64,000 nt of DNA. It comes from CAVXTF01 sp963701375 (lineage in GTDB: Bacteria; Actinomycetota; Acidimicrobiia; Acidimicrobiales; CAVXTF01). Made by a program: the position numbers and the translations under genes. Position 1 is the stretch's first letter; the number at the start of each line of letters is the position of its first letter. Below the pieces are notes generated by a model. That model was not told where the DNA came from. It saw nothing but the letters and a program-made list of their open reading frames with translations, and did not search any database. The DNA is taken from assembly GCA_963701375.1 (NCBI GenBank), contig CAVOZT010000003.1:434001-498000 (forward strand). The letters run 5' to 3'. Below are positions 53,138 through 62,137 of this stretch, one piece after another.

Positions 53138-54316
53138 ATGACAACCGCCGTCATCGTCGACGCAGTTCGGACGCCAGGAGGAAAGCGCAACGGCAAGCTT
53201 CGGGGTTGGCACGCAGTGGACCTGGCTGCTGAGCCGCTCAAGGCGCTCATCCAGCGCAACGACCTCGACCCGGCAATTGTCGACGACGTGATCATGGGAT
53301 GTGTAATGCAAGTGGGCGAACAGGCGGTGAACGTCGGGCGCAACGCTGTCCTGGCCGCGGGGTTCCCCGAGTCGGTTCCCGCCACGTCCATCGACCGGCA
53401 GTGCGGTTCGTCGCAGCAGGCGCTGCACTTCGCCGCTCAAGGGGTTATGGCGGGTGCTTACGACGTGGCGATCGCCGGCGGTATCGAGCACATGACCCAC
53501 ACGCCGATGGGCTCGTCGGTCGTCAGGGACCTCGGCTTTCCTTTCGGCCCGGAGATGATGAACCGCTACCAGGAGCGCGGCGGGTTGGTCTCACAGGGCA
53601 TATCTGCGGAACTGATCGCCGACCAATGGAACCTGACCCGCGAGCAACTCGACGAGTTCAGCGCGCGCTCTCAGGAATTCGCAGCGCGGGCCACCGAGGA
53701 GGGTCGGTTCGAACGCGAGATCGTTCCTGTCGCTGTGAAGGACGACGAAGGCAAGGTTACCGACGAGATCATCAAGACCGATGAGGGAATCAGGCCAGGC
53801 ACGACGGTCGAGGTACTCGCGAATCTGAAGCCCGCCTTCAAGGCGGACGGCAAGGTGACCGCGGGTAACTCCTCGCAGATCACAGATGGCGCATCCGCCG
53901 TCCTCGTGATGAGTGAGGAGAAAGCCGCAGCGCTCGGCCTCACTCCCCGGGCGCGCTTTTCCGCGTTCGCTCTCGCCGGCGTCGACCCGATCACCATGCT
54001 TACAGGTCCCATTCCAGCTACGAAGATCGTGCTCGAGCGCGCCAAGCTCTCGATGGACGACATCGACCTGACGGAGATCAACGAGGCATTCGCTTCGGTG
54101 GTGCTCGCTTGGGAGAAGGAACTTCACCCGGATATGAGCAAGGTGAACGTCAACGGCGGAGCGATCGCAATAGGTCACCCTCTGGGCGCATCGGGAGCAA
54201 AGCTGATGGCGACCCTGGTGAACGAACTCGAGCGCACGGGTGGTCGCTACGGACTGCAGACGATGTGCGAAGGTGGCGGGATGGCCAACGCCACCATCAT
54301 CGAGAGGCTCGGATAG
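53138..54316 (+). CDS. Acetyl-CoA C-acyltransferase (thiolase, FadA-like)
   Basis: 392 residues. The active-site cysteine is in DRQCGSSQQAL, then GGIEHMTHTPMG, NEAFASVVLAWE, GGAIAIGHPLGASGAK and the C-terminal CEGGGMANATI. AAAGGA seven bases upstream supports the ATG. It is a beta-oxidation thiolase, distinct in sequence and length from the one at 30739-31977. Confidence 0.92.
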   Translation: MTTAVIVDAVRTPGGKRNGKLRGWHAVDLAAEPLKALIQRNDLDPAIVDDVIMGCVMQVGEQAVNVGRNAVLAAGFPESVPATSIDRQCGSSQQALHFAAQGVMAGAYDVAIAGGIEHMTHTPMGSSVVRDLGFPFGPEMMNRYQERGGLVSQGISAELIADQWNLTREQLDEFSARSQEFAARATEEGRFEREIVPVAVKDDEGKVTDEIIKTDEGIRPGTTVEVLANLKPAFKADGKVTAGNSSQITDGASAVLVMSEEKAAALGLTPRARFSAFALAGVDPITMLTGPIPATKIVLERAKLSMDDIDLTEINEAFASVVLAWEKELHPDMSKVNVNGGAIAIGHPLGASGAKLMATLVNELERTGGRYGLQTMCEGGGMANATIIERLG

Positions 54317-54338
54317 AGCCGGGCGCTCGCCTCAGAGT

Positions 54339-54644
54339 TCAGCGGTACTGCGTCGCGAGCCCGAGACCCGTCACCAACGCGGCAATGCCGCCAGCGAGAT
54401 ACCAGCCTGACCCGTGCCCTGGGAGGACCTCGACGTAGCTCAGGATGATCACAAGAGCTCCTGCGAGGAACGCGACGAGGATGAGCGGTCCCATCCAGAC
54501 CGGGCTCACTTTCCGGCTGCGAGGTATCGGGGGCGTGTAGCGGGCGCTCGCCGTCTGGGGCTGGCGCACCGCGCGCGTTGTCGCCCGTCCGGTCGAGCGA
54601 CCCTTCCGTGAGGCCCCGCCTGGTCCTTGCTTCCCGCTCGCCAT
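54339..54644 (-). CDS. crgA: Cell division protein CrgA
   Basis: 101 residues. A basic N-terminal half is followed by the family motif SRKVSPVWMGP, then two transmembrane helices ending with WYLAGGIAALVTGLGLA. CrgA organises FtsZ/FtsI at the septum in actinobacteria. It converges with the thiolase and is divergent from pabA/trpG, the same arrangement as in mycobacteria. Confidence 0.88.
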   Translation of the reverse strand: MASGKQGPGGASRKGRSTGRATTRAVRQPQTASARYTPPIPRSRKVSPVWMGPLILVAFLAGALVIILSYVEVLPGHGSGWYLAGGIAALVTGLGLATQYR

Positions 54645-54695
54645 GGGCGACGAGGATACTCAGCGCGGGAAGCCTCTCAGGCTCCGGAGGTAGAT

Positions 54696-55296
54696 TTGGC
54701 GTTCGTGCCACCACGGGTGCTGCTTGTCGACAACTACGACTCGTTCGTTTACAACCTGGTCCAGGAGCTGGGCGAGCTCGGAGCGGAGCCTGTAGTCCAT
54801 CGCAACGATGCGATAGATGTGGCAGGCATACGGTCTGAACACCCCGACGCGATCGGTGATATCTCCGGGTCCCGGGCGGCCGGAGGATTCGGGAATCAGC
54901 CTTGCGGTTGTCGAACAGCTCTCAGGCCAGATTCCGATTCTCGGCGTGTGTCTCGGCCATCAATGCATCGGGCAGGCCTTCGGGGCAAAGATTGTCGGTG
55001 CGCCGGTCATCATGCACGGCAAGACCTCGACTGTCAGCCACGACGGACGTGGTGTCTTCTCGGGCCTGCCCAATCCCTTCGTCGCCACTCGTTATCACTC
55101 ACTCGTCGTCGATCCCGAATCGGTGCCGGAGACTCTGGAGGTCACTGCGACCTCGTCGGACGGCGTGATCATGGGGCTTCGTCACCGCCAGCTAGCCGTT
55201 GAGGGCGTTCAGTTCCACCCCGAATCAGTGCTAACGACCTCTGGGCCGCGACTGCTCGAGAACTTCCTCGGACTCGTTTCGTCGGTACGGACCTGA
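54696..55296 (+). CDS. pabA: Glutamine amidotransferase, PabA/TrpG type, one-base frame shift
   Basis: About 199 residues after repair. LLVDNYDSFVYNLVQ, GVCLGHQCIGQAFG (nucleophile Cys) and GVQFHPESV (His-Glu) define component II of aminodeoxychorismate/anthranilate synthase, which supplies ammonia from glutamine. The frame shifts near 54851; removing one base turns it into the expected HPDASVISPGPGRP. A TTG at 54696 has GGAGG at good spacing; a GTG at 54705 is the alternative. Breakage of a broadly needed gene argues for a sequence error. Confidence 0.87.
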
Positions 55297-55351
55297 TTCG
55301 CTGACCATCCCGGGATTCTCGAGAGCAACGGACCGTTAGCCTGGCGTCTCG

Positions 55352-56371
55352 ATGAATGCCGGTCTTGTCGACCTCAGAAGTGACACCGTTACCCGCCCTA
55401 CGGCAGAGATGCGCAAGGCGATGTCCGAAGCTGAGGTGGGTGATGACGTCTACGGTGAAGACCCCACCGTTGCGCGCCTCGAGGAGCAGTTCGCGTCCAG
55501 GTTGGGCAAGGCGGCCGCTCTGTATGTGCCCTCGGGGGTCATGGCGAACCAACTGGCTCTAAGAGTGCTCGCAAGGCCCACTCGCTTCGTCATCGCGGGT
55601 CGTCGACAGCACGTAGTCGCGTACGAGGATGGCGCAGCCGCTTCGAACAGCGGAGTGCAGTTCCACACACTTCCGGACGAGGACGGGACGATCTCCCCTG
55701 CCGGCATCCGCTGGGCCATAGAAGCGGGCAACCACCACATGCCGAAGCCGTCACTCGTGTGTGTCGAGAACACACATATGGCGGCGTCCGGTGTGCCATG
55801 GCACCCGGCCGATCTTGAGGCTGTACTCCAGGCGGCTGGAGACCTCCCGGTTTACATGGACGGCGCTCGACTCTTCAATGCTGAAGTGGCAACGGCCATA
55901 CCTGTAGCCCAGGCTTGCGCGGGCACCGCTTCGGTCATGTGCTGTCTTTCAAAGGGTCTTTGCGCCCCGGTAGGTTCGGTCCTGGCCGGAGACACCGACA
56001 TGATCGCTGAAGCCCGGACCGAACGGCACCGACTCGGTGGCGCGATGCGGCAGGCAGGCGTCATCGCCGCGGCGGGAATCGTCGCTCTCGAAACGATGGT
56101 TGAACGCCTCGTTGACGATCACCGCAGGGCGAGGCGCCTAGCCGAAACGGTTGCAACACGTTGGCCTGACGCAGGGTGCGATCCAGACCGAGTCCGAACG
56201 AACATCGTGGTCTTCACTCACCCGGACCCTCCCAAACTGTTTGCACACCTTCAGACGTATGGGGTGCTTGCCGGCACCATCGCGCCGGACGTCGTGCGCC
56301 TGGTCACCCATAACGATGTCGATGACGAAGGCCTCACCAAGGCACAAATTGCCTTGGAATCTGCTCCTTAG
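55352..56371 (+). CDS. Low-specificity L-threonine aldolase
   Basis: 339 residues. DLRSDTVTRPTAEMRKAM at the N-terminus, VGDDVYGEDPTV, the PLP-Asp in YMDGARLFNA and the Schiff-base lysine in LSKGLCAPVGS are diagnostic of the beta-eliminating-lyase/threonine aldolase family. It splits threonine or allo-threonine to glycine and acetaldehyde. It lies between pabA and pknB, where mycobacteria have no such gene. Confidence 0.92.
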   Translation: MNAGLVDLRSDTVTRPTAEMRKAMSEAEVGDDVYGEDPTVARLEEQFASRLGKAAALYVPSGVMANQLALRVLARPTRFVIAGRRQHVVAYEDGAAASNSGVQFHTLPDEDGTISPAGIRWAIEAGNHHMPKPSLVCVENTHMAASGVPWHPADLEAVLQAAGDLPVYMDGARLFNAEVATAIPVAQACAGTASVMCCLSKGLCAPVGSVLAGDTDMIAEARTERHRLGGAMRQAGVIAAAGIVALETMVERLVDDHRRARRLAETVATRWPDAGCDPDRVRTNIVVFTHPDPPKLFAHLQTYGVLAGTIAPDVVRLVTHNDVDDEGLTKAQIALESAP

Positions 56372-56413
56372 TCCTTGAGCACGCCACTCGTCACCCGGCA
56401 CGTTTCGCTTACG

Positions 56414-58447
56414 TCAGACAACCTCGCGTCGAAACGCCGCCAGTTGATATTCGCCCGGAAGCGAGGGTCCTGTCGGAAACACTGCCGCAGTGGTGGTTGG
56501 GGACAAGTGGCACTTGGAACCGTTTCCGATCGTGATCGTGACGTTGCTCCCCGCAGAGACGGGTGTTCCCGGTCCCGGGTTCTGACTCGTCACCCTTCCA
56601 CAATCCTTGGAGGCATTGTCATGAGTGTCGTATTGCGACACCGGAACCAAGTTCGCCGAATTCAGCTGGCTCTCAGCGTTCTGCTGTAGATCGCCCACGA
56701 CGCCGGGCACATTGACAGGCGGGCCGGTCGATATGACGAGGTTCACTGAAAACCCTGCCGGCTCCATCGTTCCCGGGCCTGGGATCGTCGTGATCACGCT
56801 GTTCTGTGCGACGGTGTTGGACGGCATATGTTGGAATTGCGACTGTGGTGCGCACTTCAGACTGCCCGCCTGAATGATCGCGCACGCCGTGGATACGTCG
56901 TCGTCTTGTACCGGCGGAATCGCGAAAGTATTCACGCGGGTTGTTGTCGACGTCGACGAGGAGGTCGTCGTCGACACCTGCGACACGGTGAGAGTGACGG
57001 TGGAGTTTTTGGGGACCTGAGTGTTCCCCGGGGGGGTCTGAGTGCACACGTCGCCGTTGGGCCTATTGCAAGTTGCCGGAATTGTGACGGACTGAAGGCC
57101 CGATTCGGTCAGCAGCGTCTGCGCGTCCTTGAAGGTGAAGCCGACAACAGATGGAACCAGAACTTCCGTCGGGTTCGGGGTTCCAGACCCAACTTGAAGT
57201 GTTACGGACTCGCCCCTGTGGACCTGTGACCCCGCAGTCGGATTCGTTACGAGCACGATGCCGCGCTGCGACGCGCTGCTCGGCTTGATTTGGACTATGG
57301 GATCGAGGCCCTTGGCGCGAAGCGCGGATTCGGCCGGGGCCTGCTGCTCGCCCGTGACGCTAGGGAGTGCGAACGATGTCTGTTTCGAAGCCCCAATGTG
57401 CCACCACCCCAAGGTGTTTCCGAGAAACAACAGGACCACTGCAAGCGCCAGAAGGAGAACCGCCAGAATGCCGACGTAAAGGCCCGTCCGAGACGGTTCC
57501 TCCTCCTCGACATATGGGGGCTGGACCTGGGGCAACGCCTGGGTCTGTCCGGACAAGGGTTGAGCCTGGGTGACGCCGGTCGGCACGGGACCCGCTCCGA
57601 CGGCCCTGCCTTCGCGGAATCTGAGGAGGTCGACGCGCAGGTCGCCTCCCGTTGCATAGCGGTACTCAGGAGATTTGGCCATGCACTTGAGGATGATCGC
57701 CTCGAGGTCCTGCGGTACCGACGGATTGAACTGTCTGGGCGCGGGAGCCTGCTCACGTACGTGCTTCGAGGCGACAGATACCGGGGAGTCACCGACGAAC
57801 GGCGGTCGGCCGGCCACCATCTCGTAGAGAACGACGCCCAGAGAGTAGATATCGCTTCGGGCGTCAACCCCGAGGCCCTCTGCCTGTTCCGGTGAGAAAT
57901 AGGTCGCCGTCCCCATTACTGCTCCGGTCTGGGTCAAGCTCTCGTCGGTGTTCACCGCACGGGCGATGCCGAAGTCGGTGACCTTTACCTGGCCCTCGTC
58001 GGTGATGAGGACGTTGCCGGGTTTTACGTCGCGGTGGATAACGAGATGACGGTGGGCGTAGTCGAGCGCAAGAGCCACATCCGCAGTTATCTCAGCCGCT
58101 CTGTCCGGATGAAGAGGTCCCGCGGTACGCAGTATGGAGGACAAAGCGCGCCCGTCGATGAATTCCATCACAATGAAGTACGTTCCGGAGTCCTCGCCCC
58201 AGTCGAACACGGGCACAATATTCGGGTGCGACAAGTTGGCGGCCGCCTGTGCCTCTCGCCGGAAGCGCTCTACGAACGTTCGGTCGATCGAGAGTTCAGG
58301 AAATAGCACCTTGAGTGCGACCGGACGGTCCAAGAGGCGATCATGGGCGCGGTAAACCTCAGCCATCCCGCCGCGTGCGACCAGATGAACCAGTTCGTAA
58401 CGCCCTGAAAGGACGCGCGGCGCAGCGGTTGAGTCCATGTGTGTCAA
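56414..58447 (-). CDS. pknB: Ser/Thr protein kinase PknB with four PASTA domains
   Basis: 677 residues. Kinase: VARGGMAEVYRA (Gly loop), VALKVL, IHRDVKPGN, VTDFGIA and the activation loop up to GTATYFSPEQ. A juxtamembrane segment, one membrane helix (TGLYVGILAVLLLALAVVLL) and four PASTA-like repeats outside (the third is atypical) follow. PASTA repeats bind muropeptides or lipid II, coupling the kinase to wall growth. TTG start at 58447, or ATG at 58438. It is the last gene of the pstP operon; no pknA lies before it. Confidence 0.93.
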   Translation of the reverse strand: MTHMDSTAAPRVLSGRYELVHLVARGGMAEVYRAHDRLLDRPVALKVLFPELSIDRTFVERFRREAQAAANLSHPNIVPVFDWGEDSGTYFIVMEFIDGRALSSILRTAGPLHPDRAAEITADVALALDYAHRHLVIHRDVKPGNVLITDEGQVKVTDFGIARAVNTDESLTQTGAVMGTATYFSPEQAEGLGVDARSDIYSLGVVLYEMVAGRPPFVGDSPVSVASKHVREQAPAPRQFNPSVPQDLEAIILKCMAKSPEYRYATGGDLRVDLLRFREGRAVGAGPVPTGVTQAQPLSGQTQALPQVQPPYVEEEEPSRTGLYVGILAVLLLALAVVLLFLGNTLGWWHIGASKQTSFALPSVTGEQQAPAESALRAKGLDPIVQIKPSSASQRGIVLVTNPTAGSQVHRGESVTLQVGSGTPNPTEVLVPSVVGFTFKDAQTLLTESGLQSVTIPATCNRPNGDVCTQTPPGNTQVPKNSTVTLTVSQVSTTTSSSTSTTTRVNTFAIPPVQDDDVSTACAIIQAGSLKCAPQSQFQHMPSNTVAQNSVITTIPGPGTMEPAGFSVNLVISTGPPVNVPGVVGDLQQNAESQLNSANLVPVSQYDTHDNASKDCGRVTSQNPGPGTPVSAGSNVTITIGNGSKCHLSPTTTAAVFPTGPSLPGEYQLAAFRREVV

Positions 58448-58553
58448 AGCCTATGTCCTCGCATATTCCTAACCCCGGCATCGCGGTCTGCGATTCTGTC
58501 GCCGGGAGGGCGAATTCCGTCAGTCGTAGACGGGGACCAATCGTGGCGAAAGC

Positions 58554-60068
58554 TCATCCGTTGCCGCCGAAGAGTCCGGGGAGTCCGGAGAGCACATTCT
58601 TCACGATCGGTCCCGAGACAAGGGCTCCGGTCGCGGACAGCGCCTGGTCGGGGACGACCACTGCGATGGCGACCTGTGGATGGCTCGCCGGCGCAAAGGC
58701 AATCATCCAGTCGGTCGTGCCCTTGCCTGCCTGCGCAGTACCTGTCTTTGCTGCGACCTGCCAAGACGGGGGGAAGATGCCGTGCGCGGTTCCGTTGGGT
58801 TGTGTCACCACACCCTGCATCAAGCTCGAAATGGCCGAAGCAGTCTGGGGCGACGTAGCGCGGAGCCAGGTTTTCGGCTGGTACGTCTGGAGAATGTTGT
58901 CTTTGGGGTCGAGGATCTGCGACATGACGTGTGGCGTCATGATCACGCCGTCGTCGGCGATCGCGGACGCCACCATCGCCATTTGGAGCGGCGTGGCCAG
59001 TACATCTCCTTGGCCGATTGCGGAGTAGGCGACGAACGGCTGGTCCTGCTGGAGACTCAAAGCCGACATGCACGGGGTCGGGGGAGATGTGAACAGGTTC
59101 TTCGTCATGCACGACACAGAGAAGGGGTCCGTGGGTAGGTCGATCGGCGGACGAGCTCCGAATCCGAACGAAGCTGCTTCTGTGACAAGGTTCTGAGCGC
59201 CGAGGGCGATACCGAGCGCCGCATACCCGGTGTCGCAAGACGGCGGGAGCATCTGCTGGAGAGTCCCACCACACGGGCCAGGCTCAGCGTTGTGTATGTA
59301 CAAATTGGTGCCCGGTGGTTTGTAAGCGGGCAAGAAGGGAAACGACTGAGTGGCCAGCTGAGGGTCATGGTCGTAGGCGGCAGCGCTCGTTATCACCTTG
59401 AAGGTCGACCCAGGAAAGAACGCCGTGTCCAAGGCCATTGGAACGCCGTTGACGAAGCCATTCGGACCTGCCGCCTTGTAGACGTTCCATCCGGCTTCTT
59501 CCGTCGCCAGGCTCGTTGAGGCGAGCGGGTTCGGATCGAATGAAGGATTGGAGTACATCGCGAGGATGTTCCCGCTCGACGGGTCGAGCACCACTACTGC
59601 GCCCTGGTTGGTCCCTAGAGCCTGGCGAGCAAGTGATTGAAGCTTCTCCGACAAAGTCAGCACGACAGTGTCGGTGCCCTGCTCCGTCTTGACCAGGTCG
59701 CCGAGGTTTCGAAACGGCTGAGTCTTGAACGTGAGCTCGTTGTTGTACTGGGATTCGACTCCTGTGAACGTTCCGTAGTTGAAAGAGGTAAAGCCGACGA
59801 TCTGGCTGAAAAGCGGTCCGGTCGGGTAAAGCCGCTGGTACTTGTAATAGGTACTCGAGGGATTTGGCTTTGACGTCGCGAGCACCACACCATCACTGCT
59901 GACGATGGTCCCGCGCGGCTTGGCGTACTCGTTCTCCACGGTGACCGGGTTACGAGCTGCGTGCTGGTACTGGTTCGCCTTGAGTCCCTGAATGTTGTCG
60001 AGTTGGACCAGCAACGCGCAGAAGCAGACGATCATCGCCACCCCGAACCAGCGGATACGTCTAGCCAT
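58554..60068 (-). CDS. pbpA: Penicillin-binding protein PbpA (class B transpeptidase)
   Basis: 504 residues from the ATG at 60068, which shares a base with the TAA of pstP (TAATG). An N-terminal anchor (IRWFGVAMIVCFCALLVQ) is followed by a pedestal and a transpeptidase: SxxK as GSTFK, the second motif as SCD in PPSCDTGY (SxN is usual), and KTGTAQ. It cross-links peptidoglycan. RodA, its usual SEDS partner, is absent from this operon. Confidence 0.92.
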   Translation of the reverse strand: MARRIRWFGVAMIVCFCALLVQLDNIQGLKANQYQHAARNPVTVENEYAKPRGTIVSSDGVVLATSKPNPSSTYYKYQRLYPTGPLFSQIVGFTSFNYGTFTGVESQYNNELTFKTQPFRNLGDLVKTEQGTDTVVLTLSEKLQSLARQALGTNQGAVVVLDPSSGNILAMYSNPSFDPNPLASTSLATEEAGWNVYKAAGPNGFVNGVPMALDTAFFPGSTFKVITSAAAYDHDPQLATQSFPFLPAYKPPGTNLYIHNAEPGPCGGTLQQMLPPSCDTGYAALGIALGAQNLVTEAASFGFGARPPIDLPTDPFSVSCMTKNLFTSPPTPCMSALSLQQDQPFVAYSAIGQGDVLATPLQMAMVASAIADDGVIMTPHVMSQILDPKDNILQTYQPKTWLRATSPQTASAISSLMQGVVTQPNGTAHGIFPPSWQVAAKTGTAQAGKGTTDWMIAFAPASHPQVAIAVVVPDQALSATGALVSGPIVKNVLSGLPGLFGGNG

Positions 60069-61636
60069 TACCCGGTCCCTCCCTTCTTCAGAGTCGTGGG
60101 CGAGCCGGGCGCTTGAGCGCGGGCGCGGGTAGATGAAGTCGACGAAGGCTTCGCGGTCGTGGGGGGAGGTGAGGTCGTGGGTGGGGAGGTCACCACTGGT
60201 TTTTGCACCGTGGGACACCGGGCGATTGACGGGAGGCTCGATGACGGAGCAGTAGTTGTCGTTTCACCATAGACGCCCTGCTCGTACTGACATTGGGTCA
60301 GGACCATACGTCGGAGGAGGGCTCTAGCCGCCGCGGCTGAGGACTCGGAGTAGGTGCCGTTGACCAACCCAGCGATTTGATTGGCCGGTACTTCCGCCGT
60401 CGTCACCCCGGTTCGGTCGACGGTCTTGGGCTCGAACCACAGAAAGCCCCCCGGCTTGCCTTGATCCACCACTACCTGGCTGCTCTGGATGGTCAGGAAG
60501 TAGGACGAGTCCAGGTACAACCGGATAAGCCCCCAGGCTCCGGCCAGTACCGCAGCGATCGCAAGCACGAACACAACCAGTCGAACTGTTAACAGACGTG
60601 GAGATCGTTGGGCCGTCGGATCTCTGCGCCTCCTTGCACGCGCTGGCCGCTCTTCTTGCTCGACTTTCGCCCGTTCATCGGGACGAGCTTCAACTAGAAC
60701 TCCCCCGGCGCGAGTTTCTTCTCGATCTTCGGGCGTCTTCGATCGTGTAGGCGAGGTGGCTCGCAGAACAGGCGACCCGGCCAGCGTCGCCGAACGTGTC
60801 AGCGGTACCGGTCTCGGGGAGGCTGGCTCGCCGTCTTGTCCGTTCGAGGCGGCCGCCGTTCCGGCAAGCGGGAGTTCAGAGTCTTCGGTCGCCACGACGT
60901 CGAGAACGACGACGGTGACGTTGTCGTTTCCACCTTCTTCGTTTGCGGCCCGAACAAGTTCCTCTGCAGCCTGAGCAGGATTCTCGGTAGAGACAAGAAT
61001 TGTCTTGATGATTCCCTCGTCCACCTCGTTGCTCAAGCCGTCTGAGCAAATGAGATAGCGGTCGCCGACCTGGGGGACGAGTTCCCAAGCGTCCACCTCG
61101 ACGACCGGCGCAACGCCGAGCGCTCGGGTGAGGATGTGGCGTTGTGGGTGTTGCGCAGCTTGGCCCGGAGTCAGCTCACCTCGAGCGACCAACTCCTCTG
61201 CAACCGAATGATCGGTCGTGAGCTGCTCCAAAACGCCGTCGCGCAACAGGTACGCACGAGAGTCTCCAACGTTGACGAGCGCTAGCCGGTCGACGTCGTT
61301 CTCCGGATCCTTGATAAGCGCTGCCACAGTGAGAGTTGTGCCCATCCCACGCAAATCCCATTCGGCCCGTCCCCGGTCCCAGACGGCCTTGTTCGCTTCT
61401 TGGACGGCGGCGAGAAAGCCCTCGACGGTGGGTTGCCGTTCGAAGGCCGTTTGCAATGCATCCACAGCGGTCCGAGCGGCGACATCGCCACCTGCGTGAC
61501 CGCCCATACCATCGGCGACCCCGTATAGAGGGCCGCTTTCGATCGCCAGGTCCTCGTTGACCGAGCGGACAAGCCCGACGTCCGAGGCGGACCCTGATCG
61601 AAGGCTTGTCACGAGTGCTCCGGATCGACCGGGCAT
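60068..61636 (-). CDS. pstP: PP2C phosphatase PstP
   Basis: 522 residues. PP2C motifs: SVNEDL, YGVADGMGGHAGG, NVGDSRAYL, LICSDGLSNEV and GGNDNVTVVVLD. A disordered Pro/Arg-rich linker, a membrane helix (RLVVFVLAIAAVLAGAWGL) and a short external tail with a Thr/Ser/Pro-rich end follow. It removes the phosphates placed by PknB. A GTG at 61612 with CGGAG upstream is an alternative start. Its TAATG overlap with pbpA leaves no room for rodA. Confidence 0.92.
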   Translation of the reverse strand: MPGRSGALVTSLRSGSASDVGLVRSVNEDLAIESGPLYGVADGMGGHAGGDVAARTAVDALQTAFERQPTVEGFLAAVQEANKAVWDRGRAEWDLRGMGTTLTVAALIKDPENDVDRLALVNVGDSRAYLLRDGVLEQLTTDHSVAEELVARGELTPGQAAQHPQRHILTRALGVAPVVEVDAWELVPQVGDRYLICSDGLSNEVDEGIIKTILVSTENPAQAAEELVRAANEEGGNDNVTVVVLDVVATEDSELPLAGTAAASNGQDGEPASPRPVPLTRSATLAGSPVLRATSPTRSKTPEDREETRAGGVLVEARPDERAKVEQEERPARARRRRDPTAQRSPRLLTVRLVVFVLAIAAVLAGAWGLIRLYLDSSYFLTIQSSQVVVDQGKPGGFLWFEPKTVDRTGVTTAEVPANQIAGLVNGTYSESSAAAARALLRRMVLTQCQYEQGVYGETTTTAPSSSLPSIARCPTVQKPVVTSPPTTSPPPTTAKPSSTSSTRARAQAPGSPTTLKKGGTG

Positions 61637-61640
61637 CCGT

Positions 61641-62132
61641 TCACCGCGAGACCTCGAATACGGTTCCGCCGACTTGAACCAGGTCTCCCCGGTCGACCTT
61701 CGCGGGTGCCGTGAGCCGTTCTCCGTTCAACCACGTCCCGTTCGTGGAGCCAAGGTCTTCGACCCACAGGGTGCCGTCGCGCCTATACACCCGGGCGTGG
61801 ATGCTCGAGGTATAAGCGTCGTCGACACGCACTCCGCAGCCAGGTGCTCTGCCCACCGTTACCTCTTCGGGCAGTTCGTAGGTTCGGCCTCTCTCCCCTT
61901 CGGGCTCGGCGACTCGTAGAACAAGCCGCGCTCGTCTGCCAGAGCGACCGGAGGGAGCGGGTGTCGGCCGGGCATCAGCAAGGACTGCCGCCGCACCTCG
62001 AACTTTCGGAGGTCGCACCTCGACCCAGACCGCCCGAATGACGCGAAAGAAGAACAGCCAGATGAGTACGACGAGGAAGACGCCGAGCGTCCGTGCAAGA
62101 TTGGAGTTGTTGAGGACTGTCAGGTCGAACAC
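61641..62132 (-). CDS. fhaB: FHA-domain protein FhaB
   Basis: 163 residues. One N-terminal membrane helix (TLGVFLVVLIWLFFFRVI) and a C-terminal FHA domain (VTVGRAPGC, SSIHARV, GSTNGTWLNG). It resembles mycobacterial FhaB/FipA, which binds phosphorylated FtsZ and division partners. It is five bases after fhaA and four bases before pstP. Confidence 0.92.
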   Translation of the reverse strand: MFDLTVLNNSNLARTLGVFLVVLIWLFFFRVIRAVWVEVRPPKVRGAAAVLADARPTPAPSGRSGRRARLVLRVAEPEGERGRTYELPEEVTVGRAPGCGVRVDDAYTSSIHARVYRRDGTLWVEDLGSTNGTWLNGERLTAPAKVDRGDLVQVGGTVFEVSR

Positions 62133-62137
62133 GGGCT

